NCBI GenBank assembly: GCA_930989745.1
Contig: CAKNMY010000014.1
Span: 1 to 41,226, forward strand
Direction: 5' to 3'
Length of the DNA: 41,226 nucleotides
Source: an uncultured Lachnospiraceae bacterium
GTDB lineage: Bacteria > Bacillota > Clostridia > Lachnospirales > Lachnospiraceae
Program-made: the position numbers and the translations under genes
Shown: in pieces, positions 23,071-32,158 of the stretch
Layout of the letters: each line of letters opens with the position of its first letter
Position numbering within the stretch: position 1 is the first letter of the stretch
The notes under the pieces: generated by a model
What the model saw: the letters and a program-made list of their open reading frames with translations, nothing else
The model's database searches: none
What the model was told of the DNA's origin: nothing

Positions 23071-24296
23071 GACAGGCAGGTATCAGGCTTCTTGTATGGC
23101 TGCATGCCGTTTTTGTGCTCGCGGCGATCGGCGGCGCGGCGTTCGGCTATCTGAAAGTGGAAGCGGCTGCAGCGTATGCGCCGCTGATGTTTCTGATTGT
23201 GCCGGTTGTGCTCTCGGATTTCGCGGTACATAAAATTAAAAATATTTTTGGAATTCTCCTCTGCCTTGCGCTCTGTCTGGCGCTGACAACCGTACTTCCT
23301 TTCGGGAGAATCACCCGCATTGTCATTGCAGCCATGACAGTGGCGGCGGTATGGTGGCGGTTCAGTTCGCGCACCATCGACTCGCTGAATGCGCTGGAGG
23401 CTCCGTCGTATTACATGATGATTCTGTTTGCGGGACTCGGCATTGTGGGAATGGTGATGAAGAATACGATGTATCAGAACCTCATCGCGCTTTCGGCGTG
23501 TGCGGATTTGCTGATCGCGATTGTATATCAGCACAGGAAGCGAGTGGAGGAATATTGCGGCAATAATCAACAGCTATACAGGTTCCCGGGCGCGCGGATT
23601 CTGGGAAAGTCGAAGGGAGCCTCTCTCGTGGTATGCATAGCTGCAGCTGCTGGTATGGTGACGTTTTTGCTGCTGCGGCCGCAGCGGCTTGTCTACGGGC
23701 TGCTTGAATTTGTGCGCCGGCTGCTCACATGGCTGTTCTCAGGAATCAGGAACGAACCGAGCGAACCGTGGATTCCGCCTGAAGAAAATCTGCCTGAAGA
23801 GGAATTTAAACTGATAACCGGCGATGAGGATTCCATCCTGAATCTGATCTGGGGTATTCTGGAATTTTTAATGTTTGCCGCGCTGGCGATTATCGCCATA
23901 GCGCTTGTGCTGCGTCTCATCTGGATAATCTACCAGCGATACACGGCAAACATTCAGGAAAACGGAGACAGGCTGGAGGCGATTAATCCGTTTGAAACTA
24001 TAGAACGTCTGCGCCGGGAGCCGCGCCCCAAGCGGGAGCCGGGCGAGGGGTTTGGAACGCCTAATCAGGTGGTGCGCAGAATCTACAAAAAAGAAATAAA
24101 AAAGGGAGGCAATTCCCCGGAACCCTGGCATACGCCCAGGCAGCTCGAGGAGTCGGCAGCGCTTCTCGACGACGAGGTGCGCCGGGAATTTCATGAGCTG
24201 TATGAGAAGGCGCGGTACAGCCCCGACGGGTGCAGCAAGCAGGACAGCGCCCGGATGAAACAGCTCAGACCCCAAAGACGGGAGAAAACAGACTAA
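23067..24296 (+). CDS. Multi-pass membrane protein with DUF4129-like C-terminus
   Basis: The 409-residue protein has about six helices in its first 215 residues, an acidic outer loop (about 225-260) and a further helix (about 268-292). The cytoplasmic tail has PNQVVRRIYKKEIKKGG and HELYEKARYSPDG, a pattern like DUF4129. In many bacteria this position in a MoxR-DUF58 cluster holds a transglutaminase-like protein ending in DUF4129; here the transglutaminase domain is missing. GGAGGTGA (23055-23062) and the ATGA overlap fix the start. It probably forms a membrane complex with the DUF58 protein; function unknown. Confidence 0.75.
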   Translation: MRQAGIRLLVWLHAVFVLAAIGGAAFGYLKVEAAAAYAPLMFLIVPVVLSDFAVHKIKNIFGILLCLALCLALTTVLPFGRITRIVIAAMTVAAVWWRFSSRTIDSLNALEAPSYYMMILFAGLGIVGMVMKNTMYQNLIALSACADLLIAIVYQHRKRVEEYCGNNQQLYRFPGARILGKSKGASLVVCIAAAAGMVTFLLLRPQRLVYGLLEFVRRLLTWLFSGIRNEPSEPWIPPEENLPEEEFKLITGDEDSILNLIWGILEFLMFAALAIIAIALVLRLIWIIYQRYTANIQENGDRLEAINPFETIERLRREPRPKREPGEGFGTPNQVVRRIYKKEIKKGGNSPEPWHTPRQLEESAALLDDEVRREFHELYEKARYSPDGCSKQDSARMKQLRPQRREKTD

Positions 24297-24312
24297 AAAG
24301 TGAGGGACAGAA

Positions 24313-25650
24313 ATGATAAAAAATATGACTGAGGGTAATCCCATACGGCTGATCTTCGGGTTTGCCCTTCCGATCATGCTGAGCAGTATTGTGCAGCAGT
24401 TTTACCAGATCACAGACACGATGATTGTGGGGCAGTTCGTGGGAGTCAGCGCCCTGGCGGCAGTCGGCTCATGCGGCGGAATTATCACCATGGTGCTGGG
24501 ATGGGCGGGCGGCCTGACCAGCGGGTTTTCCATTCTGATTTCCAAGAGCTTCGGAAGCCGGGATTATAAGCGGATGTCCGAATATTTTATGAATGCGGTA
24601 TTTCTCTGCGCGATGATCGCGGCGGGGATGACGGCAGTTCTGCAGCTCATCCTTCCGTGGCTTGTGGACGTGGTCAATACGCCCGATGAGCTGCGCGCGG
24701 ATGTGACAATGTATATTCGCATTACGTTTTGGGGACTTGCAGGTTCCTTCCTGTATAATTTGCTCTCAAGCGTTCAGCGCGCAATGGGAGACTCGAGGAC
24801 TCCGCTGATTTTTCTTGGGATCTCGGTTGTGGCAAACCTGGGAATGGATATACTCTTTGTGGGTCCTCTGGGAATGGGCGTCTGGGGAGCCGCGCTGGCG
24901 ACGATCCTGTCGCAGCTTTTTTCCGGGCTGCTGTGCCTGGCCTTTGTGCTGAGAAAGCATAAGATACTGCTCACGGCCAATTTCCGGGAATCTATTCAGA
25001 AACGTACGATGGGAGAGATGTTAAAGCTCGGCGTTCCGATGGCGCTGCAGTTTTCGATCACTTCGCTTGGAAATGTGCTGATTCAGTCTGCTCTGAACGC
25101 GCTTGGAACTGTGTATATCACCGCATTTACGGCGTCCAGCAAGATCCAGGGCATCTTTATGAGTATGTTCAGCTCGATCGGAGCGGCTGCATCCACCTAT
25201 GTGGGGCAGAACACGGGAGCGGGAAAGATCAGGAGAGTCCGCCAGGGCGTGCGCGACTGTCAGATCGCGGCGCTGATTTTCAGCGCTGTGGCAATGATCT
25301 TTCTGTCGCTTACGGGCCAGTATCTCGTGAAGATCTTCAGCTCGGACATCACAGGGCCGATCCAGGAGGCGTGCAATCAGTATTTCCGCCTGGTTCCGTT
25401 CTTCTATCCGTTCCTGAGCGCGATCTTCCTTTACCGGAACGCGCTGCAGGGCATGGGTTACGGATTTGTGCCCATGCTGGGCGGCGTCGGAGAACTGGCG
25501 GCGAGGACGATCAGCTCCATGGTGCTCGCGCCAAGGATCGGATTTTTGGGAATCTGCCTGGGAGAGCCGCTGGCATGGATCTTCGCGCTGGTTCCGCTGG
25601 TGCCGTATTACTTTTATGCAGTCAATAAGTGGAAGAGAACAGAGGAGTAA
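24313..25650 (+). CDS. MATE-family efflux transporter
   Basis: This 445-residue transporter has the twelve-helix plan of MATE proteins: MTEGNPIRLIFGFALPIMLSS, then FYQITDTMIVGQFVG and GWAGGLTSGFSILISKSFG in the first half. The pseudo-symmetric second half starts around residue 230 (MLKLGVPMALQFSITSLGN). It likely exports organic cations or drugs using a Na+ or H+ gradient. It starts 16 bases after the DUF4129-like gene with GAGGGA upstream, and no terminator lies between, so it belongs to the same transcript. The substrate cannot be assigned. Confidence 0.92.
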   Translation: MIKNMTEGNPIRLIFGFALPIMLSSIVQQFYQITDTMIVGQFVGVSALAAVGSCGGIITMVLGWAGGLTSGFSILISKSFGSRDYKRMSEYFMNAVFLCAMIAAGMTAVLQLILPWLVDVVNTPDELRADVTMYIRITFWGLAGSFLYNLLSSVQRAMGDSRTPLIFLGISVVANLGMDILFVGPLGMGVWGAALATILSQLFSGLLCLAFVLRKHKILLTANFRESIQKRTMGEMLKLGVPMALQFSITSLGNVLIQSALNALGTVYITAFTASSKIQGIFMSMFSSIGAAASTYVGQNTGAGKIRRVRQGVRDCQIAALIFSAVAMIFLSLTGQYLVKIFSSDITGPIQEACNQYFRLVPFFYPFLSAIFLYRNALQGMGYGFVPMLGGVGELAARTISSMVLAPRIGFLGICLGEPLAWIFALVPLVPYYFYAVNKWKRTEE

Positions 25651-25656
25651 ATGTTT

Positions 25657-26436
25657 ATGAGAGAATACGGTGATGCCTGTGTGTACGGTTCGTTTGCGCA
25701 GGTATACGATACCTTTATGGACAACATTGATTACCCGCAGTGGGAGAGCTATTTAAAAGGGCTTCTGCAGTCATACGGCGTGGACGGCGGACTCGTGCTG
25801 GAGCTGGGCTGCGGCACCGGGAGCATGACGGAGCTGCTCGCCGCGGACGGATATGACATGATCGGCGTGGACAATTCCGAGGATATGCTGGAGATCGCGC
25901 AGGAAAAAAAGAGCGCGTCCGGCAGCGATATCCTCTACCTGCTCCAGGATATGCGGGAATTTGAGCTGTACGGGACTGTCCGCGCGGTCGTGAGCGTCTG
26001 CGATTCCATGAATTACATTCTGGAGGAGGACGAGCTGCTGCAGGTCTTCCGGCTCGTGAATAATTATCTCGATCCCGGCGGCGTCTTCATCTTTGACATG
26101 AACACCCGCTATAAATATGAGCAGATCGGCGACGAGACGATTGCGGAGAACCGCGAGGAGGGCAGCTTTATCTGGGACAACTATTTTGATGACGAGAGCG
26201 GCATCAATGAATATGAGCTCGCCATCTTCATACCCGAGGGAGAGGACGGGCTGTACCGAAAGTATGAAGAGCTTCACTGCCAGAGAGCGTATGAGATCGG
26301 GGATATCCGGCGGCTGCTGGAACAGGCAGGGCTTCGTGTGGAGGCGGTCTATGACGCGTTTACGCGGGAAGAGCCGCGGGAGGACAGTGAGCGCGTGTAC
26401 TTTGTGGCGCGGGAGTGCGTGAAGCAGAACGGATGA
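25657..26436 (+). CDS. SAM-dependent class I methyltransferase
   Basis: This 259-residue protein has the Rossmann motif I VLELGCGTGSMTELLA, motif II acidic VDNS, LLQDMREFEL as motif III and VVSVCDSMNYI as motif IV. GGVFIFDMNTRYKYE follows, as in the Methyltransf_25 type. GAGGAG (25642-25647) is nine bases before ATG 25657 and only three before ATG 25651, so the later start is chosen. It is the last gene of the MoxR operon before a long hairpin. The methyl acceptor is unknown. Confidence 0.88.
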   Translation: MREYGDACVYGSFAQVYDTFMDNIDYPQWESYLKGLLQSYGVDGGLVLELGCGTGSMTELLAADGYDMIGVDNSEDMLEIAQEKKSASGSDILYLLQDMREFELYGTVRAVVSVCDSMNYILEEDELLQVFRLVNNYLDPGGVFIFDMNTRYKYEQIGDETIAENREEGSFIWDNYFDDESGINEYELAIFIPEGEDGLYRKYEELHCQRAYEIGDIRRLLEQAGLRVEAVYDAFTREEPREDSERVYFVARECVKQNG

Positions 26437-26448
26437 CAGGTATTCAGA

Positions 26449-26499
26449 AAGGCAGGAAAGCTGCGGCAGAAAGTTGCAGCTTTTCTGCCTTAGTTGTTG
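26449..26499 (+). terminator. Probable terminator after the methyltransferase
   Basis: AAGGCAGGAAAGCTGC (26449-26464) pairs over 16 positions with GCAGCTTTTCTGCCTT (26476-26491). The following T-run is interrupted (AGTTGTTG), so termination may be partial. Confidence 0.65.
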
Positions 26500-26525
26500 C
26501 CAGCCGCAGGTTCCGATGGTATGAT
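26497..26525 (+). promoter_or_regulatory. Promoter of the hslO operon
   Basis: TTGCCA (26497-26502), a 17-base spacer and TATGAT (26520-26525), with an extended -10 TG at 26517-26518. Confidence 0.75.
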
Positions 26526-26559
26526 AAGGTTTGGAAAAAGACAGGAGATGATTAGAAAC

Positions 26560-27435
26560 ATGGATTATATAGTAAGAGCAACGGCCGCGCAGGGACAGGT
26601 ACGCGCCTTTGCGGCAACGACAAGAGACCTGGTGGAGACAGCCAGACAGGATCACAACACAAGCCCGGTCGCGACGGCGGCGCTGGGAAGACTTCTGACC
26701 GCAGGAGCGATGATGGGCGTTATGATGAAGGGGGATAAGGATATCCTCACGATACAGATCAAAGCGGGAGGCCCGTTAAACGGCATCACCGTGACCGCGG
26801 ACTCCAAGGGACGCGTGAAGGGCTATGTCGGCAATCCGAACGTTATCATTCCGGCGAACAGCCAGGGAAAGCTGGATGTGGCGTCCGCTGTGGGCGTGGG
26901 ATTTATGAACGTGATCAAGGACTTCGGACTGAAGGAGCCGTATGTGGGACAGACTGCGCTGCAGACGAGCGAGATCGCGGAAGATCTGACGTATTACTTT
27001 GCGACGAGCGAGCAGGTGCCGTCCTCCGTAGGACTGGGCGTGCTGATGGAGCACAATAATACCGTAAAGCAGGCGGGCGGATTTATTATTCAGCTCATGC
27101 CGTTTGCCGAGGAAGAGGTGATCGCGAAGCTGGAGCAGCGGCTTGGCGAGATCCATTCCGTGACAGCTATGCTGGACGCGGGCATGACGCCTGAGCAGAT
27201 TTTGGAGAAGCTGCTCGGGGATATGGAGCTTGAGATCAACGAGAAGATCCCGACGGAGTTTTACTGCAACTGTGACAAGCAGCGCGTGGCAAAGGCGCTG
27301 ATCAGCGTCGGCGCGAAGGAACTGCAGTCCATGATCGACGAGGGCAGGCCTGTGGAGCTGAACTGCCATTTCTGCAACTCGAATTATGAATTTTCCGTGG
27401 ACGAGCTCAGAGAGCTGCTTGAGCTCGCCAGGTAG
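26560..27435 (+). CDS. hslO: Hsp33 redox-activated chaperone
   Basis: From ATG 26560 the protein has 291 residues and begins MDYIVRATAAQGQVRAFAA, the usual Hsp33 start. The N-terminal domain contains LTIQIKAGGPLNGITVTAD, and the C-terminal zinc center has CNC (C236, C238) and CHFC (C269, C272). These four cysteines bind zinc in the resting state and form disulfides on oxidative stress, switching the chaperone on. GGAG (26544-26547) lies 12 bases upstream; earlier in-frame ATGs at 26521 and 26548 have no suitable site. It leads an operon with nadE and a helicase. Confidence 0.95.
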   Translation: MDYIVRATAAQGQVRAFAATTRDLVETARQDHNTSPVATAALGRLLTAGAMMGVMMKGDKDILTIQIKAGGPLNGITVTADSKGRVKGYVGNPNVIIPANSQGKLDVASAVGVGFMNVIKDFGLKEPYVGQTALQTSEIAEDLTYYFATSEQVPSSVGLGVLMEHNNTVKQAGGFIIQLMPFAEEEVIAKLEQRLGEIHSVTAMLDAGMTPEQILEKLLGDMELEINEKIPTEFYCNCDKQRVAKALISVGAKELQSMIDEGRPVELNCHFCNSNYEFSVDELRELLELAR

Positions 27436-27444
27436 GAGGACGAT

Positions 27445-29355
27445 ATGAGACAGGGATTTGTGAAAGTGGCCGCTGCCACGCCGGTGCTGCGCGTGGCGGA
27501 CTGCCCGTATAACAGAGATAAGATCATAAGACTGATCCGCGAGATGGCGGCGCGCGGCGCGAAGGTTATGGTATTTCCGGAACTGTGCGTCACGGGATAT
27601 ACCTGCGAGGATCTGTTCTGGCAGGATCTGCTGCTTCAGAAGGCGGAGGAGAGCCTGGGCGGGATCGCGGAGGCATCCGCTGATGTTGACGCGCTGATTT
27701 TCGTGGGACTTCCGCTGGAATACGAAGGCAAGCTCTACAATGTGACGGCGGCGCTCAAAGGAGGCAGGATTCTGGGAATCGTGCCCAAGACGTGTCTGCC
27801 GACTTATAATGAATTTTATGAGGGACGCCATTTTACGCCGGGAATGCGCGAGGCGGTTCCCGTCACTGTCTGCGGACAGCAGACCTGGATGGGGACAGAC
27901 CTTCTGTTTGTATGTGAAAATTATCCGAGGCTTTCGGTGGCGGCGGAGATTTGTGAGGATCTGTGGATGCCGAACCCGCCGAGCATTCGTCACGCTCTCG
28001 CAGGGGCTTCCGTGATCGTAAATCCATCCGCCAGCGATGAGCTGACCGGAAAGGACGGCTACCGAAGGGAACTCGTGAAGGGACAGTCCGCCCGTCTGGT
28101 GTGCGCATATATTTACGCAAGCGCAGGGGAGGGAGAATCCTCCACGGATCTCGTGTTCGGCGCGCACAACCTGATCTGCGAGAACGGCACCGTACTTTCC
28201 GAGGCAAAGCGTTTTGCGAACGAGACGATTTACGGCGATGCGGACTTATGCCGCCTTGCTTCCGAACGCAGAAGAATCAGCACATATCCGCCGGCGGACA
28301 GCACCGGATATAAGAAGATCGGCTTCACGCTGAAGGTGGAGGAGACGAAGCTGGAGCGGAAGTTCGATCCGGCTCCCTTTGTGCCGTCTGATCCCGCGGA
28401 GCGCGACCGCCGCTGTGATGAGATTCTGAACATCCAGGCTCTGGGACTGAAGAAGCGTCTCGCGCACACCGGCTGCAGAAACGCGGTTGTCGGTATTTCC
28501 GTCGGACTCGACTCTACGCTGGCGCTTCTGGTAATGGCGCGCGCGTTTGATATGCTGGGGCTGGACAGGAGCAATATCACCGCGGTCACGATGCCGTGCT
28601 TCGGAACTACGGACCGCACCTATCAGAATGCCTGCACGCTGACGCGCTCCCTGGGAGCCGAGCTTCGCGAGATCAATATCCGGGACGCTGTGAAGCAGCA
28701 TTTTAAGGACATCGGACACGATATAGACAACCATGACGTAACGTATGAGAACTCCCAGGCAAGGGAGCGCACACAGATCCTGATGGACATCGCGAATCAG
28801 ACCGGCGGCATGGTAGTTGGAACCGGAGATCTCTCCGAGCTGGCGCTGGGCTGGGCGACGTACAACGGCGACCACATGTCCATGTACGCGGTGAACGCCT
28901 CTGTGCCGAAGACGCTGATCCGGTATCTGGTGCAGTATTACGCGGATACCTGCGGGGACGAAAAGCTGCGCGCGGTTCTGCTGGATGTGCTGGACACCCC
29001 GGTGAGCCCGGAGCTGCTGCCGCCGGAAGACGGAGTGATTTCACAGAAGACGGAAGATCTCGTGGGACCGTACGAGCTGCATGATTTCTATTTGTATTAT
29101 ATGCTGCGCATGAATTACGACCCGGCGAAGATCTACCGCATTGCGCGGATTGCCTTTGCGGGCGCATATGATGACGAGACGCTGCTGAAGTGGCTGAAGA
29201 AATTTTACTGGAGATTTTTCTCACAGCAGTTTAAGCGCTCCTGTCTGCCGGACGGCCCGAAGGTCGGAAGCGTGGCGGTTTCTCCGAGAGGAGATCTGCG
29301 CATGCCGAGCGACGCCTGCGTGCGGATCTGGAACGACGAGCTGGAAAAGCTGTAA
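27445..29355 (+). CDS. nadE: Glutamine-dependent NAD+ synthetase
   Basis: This 636-residue two-domain enzyme has an N-terminal nitrilase-like glutaminase with the triad E46 (VFPELC), K115 (VPKTCLP) and C170 (AAEICED). A C-terminal synthetase domain runs from about 335, with downstream motifs TMPCFGTTDRTY, VVGTGDLSELALGW and NGDHMSMY. It amidates nicotinic acid adenine dinucleotide with ammonia from glutamine, the last step to NAD+. The PP-loop, normally SGGxDS, reads SVGLDS at 352-357: the first Gly is Val (codon GTC). Everything else looks intact. AGGAGG (27434-27439) overlaps the end of hslO, and the gene starts nine bases after it. Confidence 0.95.
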   Translation: MRQGFVKVAAATPVLRVADCPYNRDKIIRLIREMAARGAKVMVFPELCVTGYTCEDLFWQDLLLQKAEESLGGIAEASADVDALIFVGLPLEYEGKLYNVTAALKGGRILGIVPKTCLPTYNEFYEGRHFTPGMREAVPVTVCGQQTWMGTDLLFVCENYPRLSVAAEICEDLWMPNPPSIRHALAGASVIVNPSASDELTGKDGYRRELVKGQSARLVCAYIYASAGEGESSTDLVFGAHNLICENGTVLSEAKRFANETIYGDADLCRLASERRRISTYPPADSTGYKKIGFTLKVEETKLERKFDPAPFVPSDPAERDRRCDEILNIQALGLKKRLAHTGCRNAVVGISVGLDSTLALLVMARAFDMLGLDRSNITAVTMPCFGTTDRTYQNACTLTRSLGAELREINIRDAVKQHFKDIGHDIDNHDVTYENSQARERTQILMDIANQTGGMVVGTGDLSELALGWATYNGDHMSMYAVNASVPKTLIRYLVQYYADTCGDEKLRAVLLDVLDTPVSPELLPPEDGVISQKTEDLVGPYELHDFYLYYMLRMNYDPAKIYRIARIAFAGAYDDETLLKWLKKFYWRFFSQQFKRSCLPDGPKVGSVAVSPRGDLRMPSDACVRIWNDELEKL

Positions 29356-29376
29356 GAGAGGAGGGGACGTGAGGAT

Positions 29377-31530
29377 ATGGCAGATATTTTGGAGGGACTC
29401 AACGAGGCTCAGCGGGAGGCGGTCACGGCGACGGAGGGAATTATCCGCGTGATTGCGGGCGCGGGTTCCGGCAAGACCAGGGCGCTCTCGCGGCGCTTTG
29501 CGTATCTGGTGAACGAGATCGGGATTCTGCCGGGAAATATCCTGTGCGTAACCTTCACAAATAAATCCGCCAACGAGATGCGCCAGAGAATCCACAACCT
29601 GACCGGGGACAATGATACGGGATATATCAACACCTTCCACGGATTCTGCGTCACTGTGCTGCAGGAGGACAGCCATGCGGTGCAGTATCCCAAGAGCTTT
29701 CTCGTGCTGGACAATTCCGACATTGACGCGATGCTGAAGATTATTTATGAGGAGAGAGGGCTGACGCTGCGCGATATGACATTTTCCAAGGCGAGGGACA
29801 TGATAGAGATCCTGAAGCTCAAGAGAAGGCCTGATTATTATCTCGATATGATCACGATGTCGCTCGATGTGCTGTATGAGAAGTATCTGGCGTCGGTTAC
29901 GGCTGAGGATATCATATTTTACGGCTATCTGTATCAGGAGAAGAAGTGCTTTGGGCTGGACTACAACGATCTGATCAAGTTTACGCTGTATATTTTCCGG
30001 CAGAACGAAGAGATCCGGCTGAAATGGCAGAAGCGCCTCGAATATATCATGATCGACGAGTTTCAGGATATCGATGGCATCCAGTACGAGCTCATGGAGG
30101 TGCTGTGCGGATACCACAAAAATCTCTTCGTGGTCGGGGATCCGGACCAGACGATCTACACATGGCGCGGCGCGAACGTCCGCTATCTGCTTGACTTTGA
30201 CAAAAAGTTCGGGAATGTCCGCACGATCATGATGATGGAGAACTACCGCTCCACGCCGCAGATCCTTGCGGCGGCGAACTCTCTGATCGACAGGAACCGC
30301 GACCGTATCCGCAAGGATCTGCTCCCGCGGCTGAGCGGCGGCGCAAAGCCGCTCTGCTTCGACGGAAAGAATTCCAGGGAGGAGGCCAAGTGGATTGCGA
30401 AGCGGATGAAGGAAATTCATGAGATGGGCGTGCCCTACGGGGATATCGCGGTGCTTTACCGCGCGCATTACGTGACGAGAAGCGTGGAGGAAGCGCTGCT
30501 GAAAGAAAAAATCCCGTACACGATCTACAGCGGCGTACAGTTCTTTGGACGGGCGGAGATCAAAGACGCGCTGTCGTATCTGCGGATGATCGCGTATCAG
30601 GACGATCTCTCTTTCCTGCGCGTCGCGAACGTTCCGCGCAGGAATCTTGGGGAGCGCAGGATGGCGTTTTTGAAGGAGTACGCGCAGAGGGAGAATTGTT
30701 CGCTCTATCAGGCGCTCTGCCGCAGTATTGAGGACCCGATCTTCAAGGGGACGAAGGCAAAGCAGTTTATCCGTCTTGTGGAATTTTATTCCGCGGCTCC
30801 TGACGGGCAGCAGATCTCGGAGCTTCTGTCCGCGCTGCTCAATGACAGCGGCTATGAGGAGATGCTCCGCACGGAGGGCAGTCAGGAACGGCTCGACAAT
30901 CTCGCGGAGCTCAAGCAGTCGGTCTATGAGTATGAGACGACCTGCGGGGAGGAGAGCACGCTGGAGCATTACCTCGCCCATGTGGCGCTGTTCTCGAACA
31001 GCGATGCCGCGGGAAGACAGGACAAGGTGCGCCTGATGACGGTTCACTCCGCGAAGGGACTGGAGTTTCCCTGCGTTTTCCTGTGCGGGATGAACGAGGG
31101 CATCTTCCCGTCGCGCAAGGTCAGAACGAGAGCGGCAATGGAGGAGGAGCGCAGGCTTGCCTTCGTAGCTGTGACCCGCGCGCAGAGGGAGCTGTACCTG
31201 ACGGAGTCCGCGGGCAGAAATCTCGACGGCACGCCGCGTTACCCCTCGCGGTTTCTGCTGGACATTGACCAGAAGCTGCTGGAGTACGTCGCCCCGCCCC
31301 AGGAGGGGCTGATCCGCGAGACGAAGGATTATATCCGGCTCTCGGAGAAGTGGATTGACGAGGAGGAAAGCCCCGCTGCGTTTGGAAAAGGGCAGCGGGT
31401 GCTCCATCCGGTCTTCGGCGAGGGGACGATAGAGGAAGCGGACCTGGAGAGAAAGGCGTATCTCATTCTGTTTGACGGGATGGAGACGCCGAGAAGCATA
31501 TCCTTCCGCGCAAAGCTCAGGGAATGCTGA
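29377..31530 (+). CDS. UvrD/PcrA-like superfamily 1 DNA helicase
   Basis: The 717-residue helicase has motif I AGAGSGKT (27-34), Ia TFTNKSANEM, motif II DEFQDIDG, motif III GDPDQTIYTWRGA and motif IV ENYRSTPQIL. Motif V is VHSAKGLEFPCVFL and motif VI AFVAVTRAQREL. The end (RVLHPVFGEGTIEEAD) resembles the Tudor-like C-terminal domain of PcrA. It unwinds DNA 3' to 5' in repair or replication restart. Length and order fit PcrA, but a second chromosomal homologue is possible, so no symbol is given. It starts 21 bases after nadE and ends the operon at a two-way terminator. Confidence 0.92.
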   Translation: MADILEGLNEAQREAVTATEGIIRVIAGAGSGKTRALSRRFAYLVNEIGILPGNILCVTFTNKSANEMRQRIHNLTGDNDTGYINTFHGFCVTVLQEDSHAVQYPKSFLVLDNSDIDAMLKIIYEERGLTLRDMTFSKARDMIEILKLKRRPDYYLDMITMSLDVLYEKYLASVTAEDIIFYGYLYQEKKCFGLDYNDLIKFTLYIFRQNEEIRLKWQKRLEYIMIDEFQDIDGIQYELMEVLCGYHKNLFVVGDPDQTIYTWRGANVRYLLDFDKKFGNVRTIMMMENYRSTPQILAAANSLIDRNRDRIRKDLLPRLSGGAKPLCFDGKNSREEAKWIAKRMKEIHEMGVPYGDIAVLYRAHYVTRSVEEALLKEKIPYTIYSGVQFFGRAEIKDALSYLRMIAYQDDLSFLRVANVPRRNLGERRMAFLKEYAQRENCSLYQALCRSIEDPIFKGTKAKQFIRLVEFYSAAPDGQQISELLSALLNDSGYEEMLRTEGSQERLDNLAELKQSVYEYETTCGEESTLEHYLAHVALFSNSDAAGRQDKVRLMTVHSAKGLEFPCVFLCGMNEGIFPSRKVRTRAAMEEERRLAFVAVTRAQRELYLTESAGRNLDGTPRYPSRFLLDIDQKLLEYVAPPQEGLIRETKDYIRLSEKWIDEEESPAAFGKGQRVLHPVFGEGTIEEADLERKAYLILFDGMETPRSISFRAKLREC

Positions 31531-31544
31531 GAGAAGAAGATAGA

Positions 31545-31575
31545 AAAAGGCGCGCATGTCATTTGCGCGCCTTTT
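31545..31575. terminator. Two-way terminator between convergent genes
   Basis: AAAAGGCGCGC (31545-31555) pairs perfectly with GCGCGCCTTTT (31565-31575). The A-run on the left and T-run on the right allow it to stop transcription from the helicase operon and from the minus-strand gene. Confidence 0.9.
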
Positions 31576-32008
31576 CCACTGCGGTCTCGATGGCATCCAG
31601 AAGCAGCATGGAGGTATATTTGTTGTCGTCGGAATAGGTGATGTTGTCAAACGACTGGGATGTATAGATCTGGCTTGCGAGGTCTTCCAGCGCAGGCTCC
31701 ATCAGCGGGTACATGGCGGTCGTGCTCTCGCTTAAGTTCACCAGAGAAATATCGGTGATTTTATTCTGGTCTACAGTCACCTGAACGTCGAAAGTATTGC
31801 TGTTCAGCTCTATGGAAGAGGTGTAGACACCAGGGATATATGCGGCGTCCAGAGCCTCGGCGGTGTCCGTCCCGTCTGCGCCGCTGTGTTTTCCCGGCCC
31901 GAATACGGCGAGCAGAAGAACGATGATCAGAATGACAAAACCAAGAAATACGGCGGACAGCACCACTTCTTTCCTATGTAGGACTACAATTTTCGTTTTT
32001 GAACTCAT
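31559..32008 (-). CDS. Single-pass membrane protein with FMN-binding-like extracellular domain
   Basis: This 149-residue protein has a short basic cytoplasmic start, one membrane helix (about 15-38, VVLSAVFLGFVILIIVLLLAVF) and an outer domain. IPGVYTSSIEL, VQVTVDQNKITDISLVNL and a helix LLLDAIETAVEKA resemble the FMN_bind fold found in RnfG-like and other redox proteins. The usual SGAT flavin-attachment motif is absent: the matching place reads NKYTS. It may therefore not carry covalent FMN, or it may be a structural relative. ATG 32008 is chosen, nine bases after GGAG; GTG 32014 is too close. It is convergent with the helicase operon. Confidence 0.62.
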   Translation of the reverse strand: MSSKTKIVVLHRKEVVLSAVFLGFVILIIVLLLAVFGPGKHSGADGTDTAEALDAAYIPGVYTSSIELNSNTFDVQVTVDQNKITDISLVNLSESTTAMYPLMEPALEDLASQIYTSQSFDNITYSDDNKYTSMLLLDAIETAVEKARK

Positions 32009-32076
32009 AGACACGCACTCCTTTTTTCTATTCTCTGTATATCTTATTCTTCCCTCTGTGAAATATGCCTGTTGTG

Positions 32077-32085
32077 TGGTATACT
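32077..32085 (+). promoter_or_regulatory. Extended -10 promoter of the oxidoreductase-addBA operon
   Basis: TATACT (32080-32085) with TG at 32077-32078 (extended -10). The -35 region (TGTGAA at 17 bp spacing) is weak, as is usual for extended -10 promoters. Confidence 0.6.
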
Positions 32086-32158
32086 TAATCTCAGCTTAAC
32101 AAGAATTCCCGCGCTGCGCTGGCGCACGCGGAGAAAGAAACAGCAGGAGGAGACAGGT

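Noticed and set aside
29221-31650. Minus-strand open frame of 809 codons opposite the helicase
   Set aside because: The plus strand carries all SF1 helicase motifs; the antisense product is rich in Arg, His and Leu and has no family signature.
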